This document shows, piece by piece, positions 43,109-51,058 of a stretch of DNA of 64,000 nucleotides (position 1 is the stretch's first letter; the number at the start of each line of letters is the position of its first letter). Made by a program: the position numbers and the translations under genes. The notes under the pieces are model-generated. The model saw nothing but the letters and a program-made list of their open reading frames with translations, ran no database searches and was not told the DNA's origin. This stretch comes from Vreelandella neptunia. Lineage in GTDB: Bacteria > Pseudomonadota > Gammaproteobacteria > Pseudomonadales > Halomonadaceae. The stretch spans positions 538,625 through 602,624 of the forward strand of contig NZ_JHQL01000001.1 in the NCBI RefSeq assembly GCF_000712975.1, given 5' to 3'.

Positions 43109-43663
43109 CTACGTGGTAAGCGAAAATAGCGTTGGCATTTTTTGCGCTTCTTTTTGAATGTTGTCGTCGAGCGGTGTGTCGTAAGTCTTGAGCAGATAGC
43201 CCAACACCGAATAAAACCCCACCATAGCAATGAGGTCGATAACGGCCTTACGCCCGATGGCATCTGCTAACTCTGCTTCTTGCTCGGGGGGCAGCATTCG
43301 CTGATCAAACAATGCATCCACCGCGTCGACGATAAGACCATCAACGCCTTCGGGGCGAGTTCTAATGGCTTCGATTCGTGCAGTGGAGAATCCTAGAGCG
43401 AGTGCTCGGCTAACATGGTGAGCCCATTCGTAGCGTGACCCCATGCGCAGGCCAGCGCGAAGAATCACCACCTCGGTTAATTCTGGCCCTAAGGCATTTT
43501 CCTTAACAACATGCTGGCGTAAAGGTGCCCAGGCCTTGAGTAAATCCGGGTGATGAGCCATGGTGCGATAGACATTGAGCGCACCGGCAAAGTCTTCGCG
43601 TAATTCAGCGATGTCGTTTGGCCAATCGGCATCAGCAATAGGCGGGCAGGGAGAGGTCGTCAT
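43109..43663 (-). CDS. Carboxymuconolactone decarboxylase-family protein
   Basis: A 184-aa helical protein of the CMD/AhpD superfamily. The signature helix reads ELTEVVILRAGLRMGSRYEWAHHVSRAL: the His-x-x-x-A part is present but the CxxC redox pair of AhpD is replaced (SRYE), so it is not a thiol peroxidase of that type. I chose the ATG at 43663 with ggag 7 nt upstream; the frame reaches back to the aminotransferase stop (43696). It is downstream of and probably cotranscribed with the class III aminotransferase; the reaction is unknown. Confidence 0.85.
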   Translation of the reverse strand: MTTSPCPPIADADWPNDIAELREDFAGALNVYRTMAHHPDLLKAWAPLRQHVVKENALGPELTEVVILRAGLRMGSRYEWAHHVSRALALGFSTARIEAIRTRPEGVDGLIVDAVDALFDQRMLPPEQEAELADAIGRKAVIDLIAMVGFYSVLGYLLKTYDTPLDDNIQKEAQKMPTLFSLTT

Positions 43664-43695
43664 GGGTGAGCTCCAGTCAGATAGGATACGTGTCA

Positions 43696-45021
43696 TCACT
43701 CGGCGATGGCGGCGTTGATGGCGTCGGCAATGCGCTCAATGATTAGGTCGACATCATCGGCTTCAATAATATAGGGCGGTGCCAGCAGGATATGATCACC
43801 GTGAATACCATCAATCGTGCCGCCCATGGGATAGCTGATCAGCCCACGAGCCATGGCGTGACGCTTAATTTTGGCGTGAATTTTTCGGCTCGGATCGAAA
43901 GGTGTTTTCGTGTCCCGGTCCGCCACTAGTTCGATACCGCGAAACAGCCCTCTTCCCCGGATATCGCCGACATAAGGGGATGCACCGAGAACGGCTTCCA
44001 AACCGTTTTGTAATCTCGCGCCCATGGCGTTTACATTGGCAAGTGTCTCGGGGCGCGCAATGATTTCAACCACTTTGTTAGCAGTTGCCGCGGCAACAGG
44101 GTGGCCGATGTAAGTATGCCCGTGCTGGAACAGGCCAGAACCGTTGGCGAAGCTGTCGTAAATTTTGCCGGACAGCATCACCGCGCCGATCGGCTGATAA
44201 CCCCCGCCCAAGCCTTTGGCTATTGTGACGATATCCGGTATGACGTCGTCTTGCTCGCAGGCGAAGACCGTGCCGGTGCGCCCCATGCCGCACATCACTT
44301 CGTCGAGGATCAGTAGTACGCCATATTTGTCGCAAATCGCACGCACACGTTTAAAGTAATCCGCGACAGAGGCGACAGCGCCGAGGGTGGCACCTACGAC
44401 GGGTTCGGCAACAAACGCCATGACTTCTTCAGGGCCGAGTTCCAGAATTTTGGCTTCGAGCTCGTCTGCCAGACGAATAGCGTACGCCTCAGGCGACTCA
44501 TCAGCGCCTTTTTCGCGATAGGCGTAGCAGGGGGAGACATGATGAGTTTCTGGCAGGATGGGCTGAAACTGCTTACGCCGCATTGCATTGCCACCGGTTG
44601 CCAATGCACCAATGGTGTTGCCGTGGTAACTCTGCCGCCTGGCAATAATATGCCTGCGCTGGGGGGCGCCAATTTCCACGAAGTACTGCCGTGCCATCTT
44701 CAGCGCCGCTTCAACGGCCTCTGATCCACCTGACACAAGGTAGACGTAATTCAACCCTTCAGGTGCCAAATTGACGAGCTTCTCGGCCAGCGCCTCGGCA
44801 GCGTCGGTGGTGAAAAACGAGGTGTGTGCGTAGCAAAGGTTATCAATTTGAGCGCGCATCGCCGCCAGCACTTCTGGATGAGCGTGCCCCACACTGGTGA
44901 CCGCAGCGCCTCCTGAGGCATCTAAGTATCGGCGCCCAGCAGTGTCTGTAATGTAGACACCTTGCGCCGACGCGGCATGAGGGAGGGTTGGGCCGATACT
45001 GCGATGAAGAATACGAGTCAT
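43696..45021 (-). CDS. Class III PLP aminotransferase
   Basis: A 441-aa omega-aminotransferase. Features: SGGAAVTSVGHAHPEV near the start, VSGGSEAVEAALKMAR, SYHGNTIGAL, the cofactor contact LILDEVMCGMGRTG and the Schiff-base lysine in TIAKGLGGGYQPIGAV, followed by QHGHTYIGHPVA. It transfers an amino group from an amine or omega-amino acid to a keto acid; substrate not determinable. It lies between a CMD-family gene (downstream) and a divergent RpiR regulator, suggesting a small inducible catabolic operon. An aagga site is 9 nt before the ATG. Confidence 0.93.
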   Translation of the reverse strand: MTRILHRSIGPTLPHAASAQGVYITDTAGRRYLDASGGAAVTSVGHAHPEVLAAMRAQIDNLCYAHTSFFTTDAAEALAEKLVNLAPEGLNYVYLVSGGSEAVEAALKMARQYFVEIGAPQRRHIIARRQSYHGNTIGALATGGNAMRRKQFQPILPETHHVSPCYAYREKGADESPEAYAIRLADELEAKILELGPEEVMAFVAEPVVGATLGAVASVADYFKRVRAICDKYGVLLILDEVMCGMGRTGTVFACEQDDVIPDIVTIAKGLGGGYQPIGAVMLSGKIYDSFANGSGLFQHGHTYIGHPVAAATANKVVEIIARPETLANVNAMGARLQNGLEAVLGASPYVGDIRGRGLFRGIELVADRDTKTPFDPSRKIHAKIKRHAMARGLISYPMGGTIDGIHGDHILLAPPYIIEADDVDLIIERIADAINAAIAE

Positions 45022-45060
45022 GGAGACGGTTCCTTATGGTCACTAAGCGATGTGAGCACG

Positions 45061-45210
45061 CCATAAGGAGAAGATTGGCACAACTTGGTCAAGGTTTGCA
45101 ACAGTTGAATCATTTTTGTTTTTTATAAAACATGTAGATCATTGTTTTTTTAAGACAGTAACGTTTAAATCGGCGGCTGTTTTAATAAGCCCGTATAAGA
45201 GGCAATACCC
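45061..45210. promoter_or_regulatory. Divergent control region, aminotransferase/RpiR
   Basis: AT-rich gap with two related words, atcatttttgttttttata and atcattgtttttttaag, about 31 bp apart (from 45109 and 45140). They may be operator copies for the RpiR regulator. Confidence 0.4.
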
Positions 45211-46098
45211 ATGCCGCAGCGCGACCCTTTAAGGGAACAGATTATCGCCCAGTACGATGCCATGTCGCCGCAGCTCCAGCAGGCAGCTCGCTACGTATTG
45301 GAACACCCAGATGAGGTGGCATTGGTTTCTATGCGCGAATTGGCGCGCCATGCGGCCGTGCAGCCTGCCACCATGACACGGCTGGCTAAGTTTCTGGGAA
45401 AGCAAGGATACGATGATATTCGCGAGCACTATGTGGCAGCGCTACGGCGGGGTAATGATGGCTTTGCCGCTAAGGTCCGCCAGCGAACCGAGGGTGCGAC
45501 AGCCGCGGCCAACGACACTATCGCCGCGCATATGTTACATGGGCTGAGTGCTCAGATTTCTCAGCTCTGTGAACCGGACTCGCTGCAACGGTTGGAAGCC
45601 ATCGCTAATACGCTGAAATCAGCGAGAAAAGTGTATGTGCTAGGCTTGCGTTCATGCCATTCCGTGGCGTGGCACTTCCACTACGTGATGTCACTGTTAG
45701 GCGATCGTTCGGTTCATCTAGAGGGGCCGGCGGGCACCGGCGGCGATAGACTAATTCGCGCCATGCCCGACGATGTTATGCTGGTGGTCTCTGTCAAACC
45801 CTATGCAGTCGCGACACTGGAACTGACGCAGTTGGCAAAAGACAAGGGGCTTACGATTCTATCGATTACCGATAGTGAAGTATCGCCCTTGGTTGGGCTG
45901 TCAGATCAGACCATTTTTTGCCCTACGGAAAGCGACAGCTTTTTCCATACGTTAACGCCCGCGTTAGCTATCTCAGAAGTGCTGTGCACCTTATTAGCAG
46001 AAGATGACCGACCACAGGCACTCGATGCGTTGCAGCGGGCGGATGAGCATTTCTTGAGCCTGAATACCTATGCGAGCGCTATTCCTCGACGGGAGTGA
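45211..46098 (+). CDS. RpiR/MurR-family regulator (HTH plus SIS)
   Basis: A 295-aa regulator. Residues 5-80 form the HTH_6 domain (VALVSMRELARHAAVQPATMTRL), and residues 125-265 a SIS domain (KVYVLGLRSCHSVAWHFHYVM), which usually binds phosphosugars. It is divergent from the aminotransferase-CMD operon and is the likely controller. Because the target genes act on amines or amino acids, the true effector may differ from a sugar phosphate, as in other RpiR members linked to amino acid degradation. Start has an agagg site. Confidence 0.92.
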   Translation: MPQRDPLREQIIAQYDAMSPQLQQAARYVLEHPDEVALVSMRELARHAAVQPATMTRLAKFLGKQGYDDIREHYVAALRRGNDGFAAKVRQRTEGATAAANDTIAAHMLHGLSAQISQLCEPDSLQRLEAIANTLKSARKVYVLGLRSCHSVAWHFHYVMSLLGDRSVHLEGPAGTGGDRLIRAMPDDVMLVVSVKPYAVATLELTQLAKDKGLTILSITDSEVSPLVGLSDQTIFCPTESDSFFHTLTPALAISEVLCTLLAEDDRPQALDALQRADEHFLSLNTYASAIPRRE

Positions 46099-46121
46099 CG
46101 TCATCGCAAAGCCGCTGTCAG

Positions 46122-46511
46122 TTATCCCTGTACCCATACCTCTTCGCCTTTGAACGCGACTTTCCAGGTGCGTAGTTTGACGTTCTCATCCTCTAAACAC
46201 TGGCCATCTTCAAGGCGAAAGCACTGCTTATAGAGTGGTGAGGCAACCACCGGGCTGCCTTTTACATCACCGATAATGCCGCGGGCAATGACGTTAGCGT
46301 TAGAAAACGGATCAAAGTGGTCGAGGGCGTAGAGTTCTTTCTCCTCTCCTTGGGAACGCTGCCCCGGTAAGTAGAAAATGGCTACTTGGGCAGGGCCTTC
46401 TGGGGTGTCCAACCAAGCAGCGACGCCGGAAAATGCCACTAGGTCAGCTTTTGTACACAGTGGTTGCCAGGTGTCGGTGCTCACGGTGTGTTTGAGTGCG
46501 GCCGCAGTCAT
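46122..46511 (-). CDS. nirD: NirD, small subunit of NADH-nitrite reductase
   Basis: A 129-aa Rieske-like domain protein that partners NirB in assimilatory nitrite reduction. WQPLCTKADLVAFSGVAAWL, VARGIIGDVKGSPVVASPLYKQCFRLEDGQC and KVAFKGEEVWVQ follow the NirD pattern. The residues that would ligate a [2Fe-2S] cluster are not retained as Cys-His pairs, as usual for NirD. It follows nirB by 43 bp in the same operon. Cytoplasmic. Confidence 0.95.
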   Translation of the reverse strand: MTAAALKHTVSTDTWQPLCTKADLVAFSGVAAWLDTPEGPAQVAIFYLPGQRSQGEEKELYALDHFDPFSNANVIARGIIGDVKGSPVVASPLYKQCFRLEDGQCLEDENVKLRTWKVAFKGEEVWVQG

Positions 46512-46554
46512 CAGTTACCTCATTCGTGTTGTCTAGTTTGCGATTATTTCGTGT

Positions 46555-49062
46555 TTAAGCAGGACGTAGCTGACCGCGCTCGGAGGTCATAATGATGGAC
46601 GGGTCGGGGCGCGCATCGTTGACGAAGCTACGGAAGCGCTTGAGTTTCTCTGGGTCGCTGATGGCGTTGGCCCATTCGCACTGGTAGCTATCAACGACGT
46701 GCTGCATTTGCCGCTCAAGCTCGCTGTTAATGCCTAAGCTGTCTTCCAGAATGACCTCTTTAAGGTACTCAAGCCCACCGTCGAGATTTTCCCGCCACAC
46801 GGAGGTGCGCTGTAGGCGGTCGGCGGTGCGTACATAAAACATCAAGAAGCGGTCAATGGTGCGGTAGAGCTGCTCGTCATCAAGATCTGTTGCGAACAGT
46901 TCAGCGTGGCGTGGGCGCATGCCGCCGTTGCCGCACACGTATAAATTCCAGCCGTTTTCGGTGGCGATAATACCGATATCCTTGCTTTGAGCCTCGGCGC
47001 ACTCCCGGGTACAGCCTGACACACCAAACTTAATCTTGTGGGGCGCGCGCAGGCCCTTGTAGCGGTTTTCAAGTTTAATCGCCATGCCCACGCTGTCCTG
47101 CACGCCGTAGCGACACCACGTGCTGCCAACACAGGACTTCACCGTGCGCAGTGACTTGCCATAGGCGTGGCCGGTTTCAAATCCTGCCTCAATGAGCTCG
47201 CCCCAGATAGCGGGGAGGTCTTCTAAACGTGCGCCGAAAAGATCGATGCGCTGGCCGCCGGTGACTTTGGTGTAAAGCTGGTACTTCTGGGCCACTTGCC
47301 CCAGCACGACTAACTTATCGGGGGTGATTTCGCCGCCTGCAATGCGCGGCACCACCGAGTAGGTGCCGTTTTTCTGCATATTAGCCATAAAGGTGTCATT
47401 GGTATCTTGCAGCGGCACGTGAGCAGCATCGGTGATTGGTTCGTTAAAGCAGGACGCCAGAATAGAGGCGACGGCAGGCTTGCAAATAGCGCAGCCAAGG
47501 CAGTGAGACTCGGGGTTGCCATGCTTTTTAATTAACGCACTGAAGGTTTTGATGCCTTCAACGCGCACAATGTCGTAAAGCGCTTGGCGGGTATAGGCGA
47601 AGTGCTCGCAGAGTGATTTATCGACTTCCACACCGCGCGCTTCCAGCTCATGGTCAACCACGCTTTTGAGCAGTGCGGTGCAGCCACCACAGCCCGTGCT
47701 GGCTTTGGTCGCCCCTTTGACGTTGCCAAGGTCAGCGGCCCCGCCATCAATGGCGGTGCAAATATCGCCTTTAGTAACGTTATGGCATGAACAAATCATT
47801 GCGGTTTCAGGCAGCGCGTCTGGGCCTAGTGCTGGGGCGGCTCCACTTTGCTGGGGAAGAATCAACGAAGCGGGCTCTTTGGGCAGCTCAATGCCGTTGG
47901 CGTAGTACTGTAAGAGGGTGTCGTACGCGCTGTTATCGCCTACCAACATTGCGCCCAGCAGCTTTCTACCATCGCTGGTTACCACCATCTTGCGATACAC
48001 CTGGGTGAGTGGGTCGAGATAGCGAAACATGCGCGCACCGGGGTTTTGAGTACCATGGGCATCGCCGATAGAACCCACATCCACACCCAGTAACTTCAGC
48101 TTGGTGCTCATATCGGCACCGCTAAAGTGTGTGTTGCCGCCCGTCAGGGTGGACAGCGCTGCCTTGGCCATTTGGTAGCCTGGGGCGACTAAACCAAAAA
48201 TACTCTCATTCCATAGCGCGACTTCGCCAATGGCGAGAATGGCAGGATCGCTGGTGTAGCATTGGTCATCAATAACCACGCCGCCGCGCTCGCCAATGCT
48301 CAAACCACATTCGCGCGCCAAGGTGTCTTGTGGACGAATGCCCGCTGAAAACACTATCAGGTCGGTTTCCAGCACTTTGTCATCCTGGAATACCATGCGC
48401 AGGCGGCTGGTTTCGCCGGGTTCGATACGCTGGGTAGCGCGCTCGGTAAGCACTTGGACGCCCAGCGCTTCAATTTTTTCCTTGAGTAGTTCACCACCTT
48501 CGTTATCTACCTGCATGGGCATTAGGCGTGGGGCAAACTCCACCACAGCGGTATCCAGATTAAGATCGCGTAGCGCATTGGCGGCTTCCAGCCCAAGTAA
48601 CCCACCACCGACGACCACCCCATTTGTTGCGTTTTCTGCGGCTGCTTGAATGGCGTCGAGGTCATCCAGCGTGCGATACACCAAACAACCTTCGCTGTCG
48701 TTGCCGGGAATGGGCGGCACAAACGGGAAGGAGCCGGTGGCCAGAACCAGCTGGTCATACGGGTAGCTGCCCTGGGCAGTGATAACGGTTTGCTGTTCAC
48801 GATCAATGCGAGTGACCGCCTCACCGCTGCGCAAACTAATGCCATGGGTGGTGTAGTAATCTGCCTCGCATAGCGCCAGCGACTCTGCGTCGCGTCCGCT
48901 AAAGTACTCTGAAAGATGCACGCGGTCGTAGGCACGGTGGCGCTCTTCGCCAAACACGGTTACTTGAAAACGTCCCGGTGCCTCGCTCTCAACCAGCTGT
49001 TCGACCAAGTGGTGGCCGACCATGCCGTTACCAATAATGATCAGTTTTGTTGGGGTTGCCAT
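46555..49062 (-). CDS. nirB: NirB, large subunit of NADH-nitrite reductase
   Basis: An 835-aa siroheme enzyme reducing nitrite to ammonium with NADH. Order: FAD/NAD(P) module (IIGNGMVGHHLVE, VVVGGGLLGLEAANALR), a BFD [2Fe-2S] domain (CSCHNVTKG...GCGGC), a second small cysteine region (CLGCAICKP) and the siroheme/[4Fe-4S] domain with SCVGSTWCRYG and GVSGCTRECAEAQSKDIG. It begins 2 bp after the upstream flavoprotein stop, so the operon is flavoprotein-nirB-nirD. Its siroheme can be supplied by the SUMT gene at 53757. Confidence 0.97.
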   Translation of the reverse strand: MATPTKLIIIGNGMVGHHLVEQLVESEAPGRFQVTVFGEERHRAYDRVHLSEYFSGRDAESLALCEADYYTTHGISLRSGEAVTRIDREQQTVITAQGSYPYDQLVLATGSFPFVPPIPGNDSEGCLVYRTLDDLDAIQAAAENATNGVVVGGGLLGLEAANALRDLNLDTAVVEFAPRLMPMQVDNEGGELLKEKIEALGVQVLTERATQRIEPGETSRLRMVFQDDKVLETDLIVFSAGIRPQDTLARECGLSIGERGGVVIDDQCYTSDPAILAIGEVALWNESIFGLVAPGYQMAKAALSTLTGGNTHFSGADMSTKLKLLGVDVGSIGDAHGTQNPGARMFRYLDPLTQVYRKMVVTSDGRKLLGAMLVGDNSAYDTLLQYYANGIELPKEPASLILPQQSGAAPALGPDALPETAMICSCHNVTKGDICTAIDGGAADLGNVKGATKASTGCGGCTALLKSVVDHELEARGVEVDKSLCEHFAYTRQALYDIVRVEGIKTFSALIKKHGNPESHCLGCAICKPAVASILASCFNEPITDAAHVPLQDTNDTFMANMQKNGTYSVVPRIAGGEITPDKLVVLGQVAQKYQLYTKVTGGQRIDLFGARLEDLPAIWGELIEAGFETGHAYGKSLRTVKSCVGSTWCRYGVQDSVGMAIKLENRYKGLRAPHKIKFGVSGCTRECAEAQSKDIGIIATENGWNLYVCGNGGMRPRHAELFATDLDDEQLYRTIDRFLMFYVRTADRLQRTSVWRENLDGGLEYLKEVILEDSLGINSELERQMQHVVDSYQCEWANAISDPEKLKRFRSFVNDARPDPSIIMTSERGQLRPA

Positions 49063-49064
49063 GG

Positions 49065-50405
49065 TTATGCCGCCTCTGACGTCGGTGGGTGAGATGAGGA
49101 TGAAGAAGACGATGATGAAGAAGCCGGGCTGGGCGCGTTATCAGCGTGCTGTGTTTGCAATGCCTCGACATCGGCTGGGCCAAACAGTAGTGCTTGGCGG
49201 CAAGCCGTCAGGTCAATGCTTGCCAAGGCCTGCTCGAAATACCAAGGGCCGTGGCGGGTGTCGCCATACAGCACTGCCCCTTCAAGCTGGCCATCGCGCA
49301 GCAGCAGGCGGCGGTAGTCGCCGTTTTCTGGATCGCGATAGCACAACACATCATGTTCGGGGGCTGCTTCGGTAGGGCCAAACGCGAACAGTGCTACGCC
49401 GCTAACTTTCAACTTGGTAGCGGTAGGAGCCTCTTGATAGCCATCGGGTGCTTCGCCGCACAGCACGGCTGCCAATACGTCAACCTGGCGCCAAATCGGC
49501 TCCACTAGCCCATAGGTGTGCTGCTCAAATTGGCAGCACTCGCCTAGGGCAGAAATATGTGGGTCAGACGTGGAAAGGTGCGCGTCAACCACAATGGCTC
49601 GTTCGCAGCTAAGTCCCGCCTGTTGCCCCAGCGCTACATTGGGCGTAATGCCCGCCGCGACAATCACACTATCGGCGGGTAAGTGGCGGCCATCGCTCAG
49701 TATGACCGCCTTGACGTGCCCGTTACCGTTATCTTCCAGTGCAGCAAGCGAAGCGTTTGTTTCGATATGGATGCCGCGCTGGCTCAGGGTGTTTTCGAGC
49801 AGCCAGGCGGCGGTTTCATCCAGCTGGCGATTCATTAAACGCGTGCTGCGTTGAAGTACGCTAACCGTGAGTGTTTGGCCTCCGCGCTTGCGCAGACCTT
49901 CGGCGGCTTCCAGGCCAAGCAGGCCACCGCCGATAATGACCGCCTTACCACCACGCTGTGCGATAGTGGCTAGGGTGGTGGCGTCTTGCACGTCGCGAAA
50001 GCCATGAACGCCCGCAAGCGCAATGCCGGGAATCTTTGGCATCGTTGGTCGTGAGCCTGTCGCAATCACTAAGCGGCCGTAACGCAAGCGGCGGTTGCTA
50101 TCCGTAGTAAGGCGGTGGTTGTTGCGATCAATGGTGGCGACTTTTTCGCCGAGCAGCAGGGTAATGCCCTGTTCGGCGTACCATGCTTGGTCACGGAAAG
50201 TAAGCGCATCGGTGGCGAGCTCACCCGCCAATAAGGGGGAAAGCAGTATTCGGTTATAGGCAGGCACGGGCTCTTCACCAATAACGGTGATACACGTTGG
50301 GCGCCGTGGATGGCGCACCAGCGCTTCAATCAAGCGGTGGCTGGCCATGCCGTTACCAATGATAATGAGGTGGTCGATAGGTGAGCACCGGGAAGTGATT
50401 TCCAT
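49065..50405 (-). CDS. FAD/NAD(P)H electron-transfer subunit for nitrate reductase
   Basis: A 446-aa flavoprotein resembling the N-terminal half of NirB and the NasC electron-transfer subunit: LIIIGNGMASHRLIEAL, VIGEEPVPAYNRILLS, AVIIGGGLLGLEAAEGLR and SALGECCQ. It probably passes electrons from NADH to NasA. Unlike Klebsiella NasC it has no BFD [2Fe-2S] domain; that domain is present at the end of NasA here. The C-terminus is a serine-rich tail with ten serines in a row. The ATG at 50405 has aaggag 7 nt upstream; upstream frame to 50471 lies in the regulatory leader. Confidence 0.85.
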   Translation of the reverse strand: MEITSRCSPIDHLIIIGNGMASHRLIEALVRHPRRPTCITVIGEEPVPAYNRILLSPLLAGELATDALTFRDQAWYAEQGITLLLGEKVATIDRNNHRLTTDSNRRLRYGRLVIATGSRPTMPKIPGIALAGVHGFRDVQDATTLATIAQRGGKAVIIGGGLLGLEAAEGLRKRGGQTLTVSVLQRSTRLMNRQLDETAAWLLENTLSQRGIHIETNASLAALEDNGNGHVKAVILSDGRHLPADSVIVAAGITPNVALGQQAGLSCERAIVVDAHLSTSDPHISALGECCQFEQHTYGLVEPIWRQVDVLAAVLCGEAPDGYQEAPTATKLKVSGVALFAFGPTEAAPEHDVLCYRDPENGDYRRLLLRDGQLEGAVLYGDTRHGPWYFEQALASIDLTACRQALLFGPADVEALQTQHADNAPSPASSSSSSSSSSHPPTSEAA

Positions 50406-50442
50406 AGGTGGCTCCTTCAATTCAACATGTGTGTCAGGCAAC

Positions 50443-50494
50443 AAAAAAACGCCCCTGACACAGCCTTTCATTAAGAAAGGTGCATCAGGGGCGT
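50443..50494 (-). terminator. Attenuator-type terminator in nir leader
   Basis: On the minus strand: stem acgcccctga / tcaggggcgt enclosing an inner hairpin cctttc-ttaat-gaaagg, then seven T. It sits between the promoter and the first codon (50405) of the flavoprotein-nirBD operon, so it must be read through for expression. Confidence 0.88.
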
Positions 50495-50502
50495 CGTTGC
50501 CC
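50489..50502 (-). promoter_or_regulatory. ANTAR-type hairpin P2 in nir leader
   Basis: Minus-strand RNA: GGGC-AACGAC-GCCC. The six-base loop has A at position 1 and G at position 4, the features recognised by ANTAR regulators. Its 3' arm (GCCC) is part of the terminator's 5' arm, so the two folds exclude each other. Confidence 0.7.
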
Positions 50503-50538
50503 GTTAGCGTCGTTAAGTCACGTCATTGAGTACGCTGT

Positions 50539-50556
50539 GCAGCCGCCGTTGGCTGC
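50539..50556 (-). promoter_or_regulatory. ANTAR-type hairpin P1 in nir leader
   Basis: Minus-strand RNA: GCAGCC-AACGGC-GGCUGC, a perfect 6-bp stem with a hexaloop having A1 and G4. The predicted transcription start lies about 16 bases upstream. The same loop AACGGC occurs in the nasA leader. Confidence 0.75.
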
Positions 50557-50582
50557 CAAGTTGTCTCTTATGCTCAATAAGC

Positions 50583-50598
50583 AGCAAAAAATTAGCCA
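50583..50598 (-). promoter_or_regulatory. Sigma54 promoter of flavoprotein-nirBD operon
   Basis: Minus strand TGGCTAATTTTTTGCT: GG and GC separated by ten bases, with TGGC at -24 and TTGCT at -12. It fits the sigma54 consensus well and places the start of transcription near 50572, just before hairpin P1. Confidence 0.72.
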
Positions 50599-50686
50599 GT
50601 TCCTTCCTTGGTATGAATTAATCCTTTTTAATCAGTTGTTTGATTTTTGAGGTACCCACAAGCCCGCACCTGAGTAACTGAGTAAG

Positions 50687-50703
50687 CGCACACTATTAGT
50701 GCG
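50687..50703. promoter_or_regulatory. NtrC-like enhancer palindrome
   Basis: cGCAC-actatta-GTGCg: half-sites GCAC and GTGC seven bases apart, the spacing of NtrC sites. It lies about 110 bp from the nir and 150 bp from the nasA sigma54 promoters, a usual enhancer distance on both sides. Confidence 0.6.
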
Positions 50704-50832
50704 TTTGGCGAGCACTGCGCACGGTCATAGGTCGCTCATCCCAATAAAAGGCACTGTAAGGGCTGCCAAATGGCTGCGTGAGTTATTTTAAATTTATGTT
50801 TTTTAAGATTATTTAATTTTTTTAAGCGGTTT

Positions 50833-50848
50833 GGGCTTATTGTTTGCA
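50833..50848 (+). promoter_or_regulatory. Sigma54 promoter of nasA
   Basis: GGGCTTATTGTTTGCA: GG, ten bases, GC, with GGC and TTGCA intact (first T replaced by G). The predicted start near 50859 gives a leader of about 200 nt before nasA. Confidence 0.55.
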
Positions 50849-50864
50849 GAAATATTGGTAACAA

Positions 50865-50882
50865 GTAATAACGGCTCATTGC
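50865..50882 (+). promoter_or_regulatory. 5'-proximal hairpin with AACGGC loop in nasA leader
   Basis: RNA GUAAU-AACGGCUC-AUUGC, five pairs (one G-U) and an 8-base loop beginning AACGGC. Its position right after the predicted start matches P1 of the nir leader, but the loop is two bases longer than the ANTAR norm. Confidence 0.45.
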
Positions 50883-50957
50883 AGTGTATTAGCCAAATAA
50901 AACACAACGACTAAGCGCAACGAACAACACTAACTGCAGCAAACCACTGATGAGTAT

Positions 50958-50996
50958 GGCACCCAGGGTGGTGCCCCTGAGACAACGGCGTCCAGG
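50958..50996 (+). promoter_or_regulatory. Tandem hairpins incl. ANTAR-type P2 in nasA leader
   Basis: Two adjoining hairpins. First: GGCACC-CAGGGU-GGUGCC (50958-50975), hexaloop with G4 but C at position 1. Second (50976-50996): CCUG-A-GAC, loop AACGGC, GUC-CAGG, seven pairs with one bulged A; loop has A1 and G4. The 3' arm of the second hairpin is inside the 5' arm of the terminator at 50988, so binding there would prevent termination. Confidence 0.75.
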
Positions 50997-51039
50997 CAGG
51001 CTTCTTTTGAGAGGCTCGCTTGGGCGCTTTTTGCTTTTT
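50988..51039 (+). terminator. Attenuator-type terminator in nasA leader
   Basis: 17-position stem gcgtccaggcaggcttc / gaggctcgcttgggcgc (one mismatch, several G-T pairs) with loop ttttga, then ttttt-gc-ttttt. It ends 20 bp before the nasA start and 7 bp before its ribosome site. Confidence 0.85.
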
Positions 51040-51058
51040 AACGCCGGAGGAAAACGCA

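Noticed and set aside
48522..48953. 143-codon frame inside nirB
   Set aside because: Overlaps the FAD domain in another frame; composition typical of a shadow.
50406..50471. Longer start for the flavoprotein at 50471
   Set aside because: It would run through the terminator hairpin and its T-run in the leader; the ATG at 50405 has a good ribosome site.
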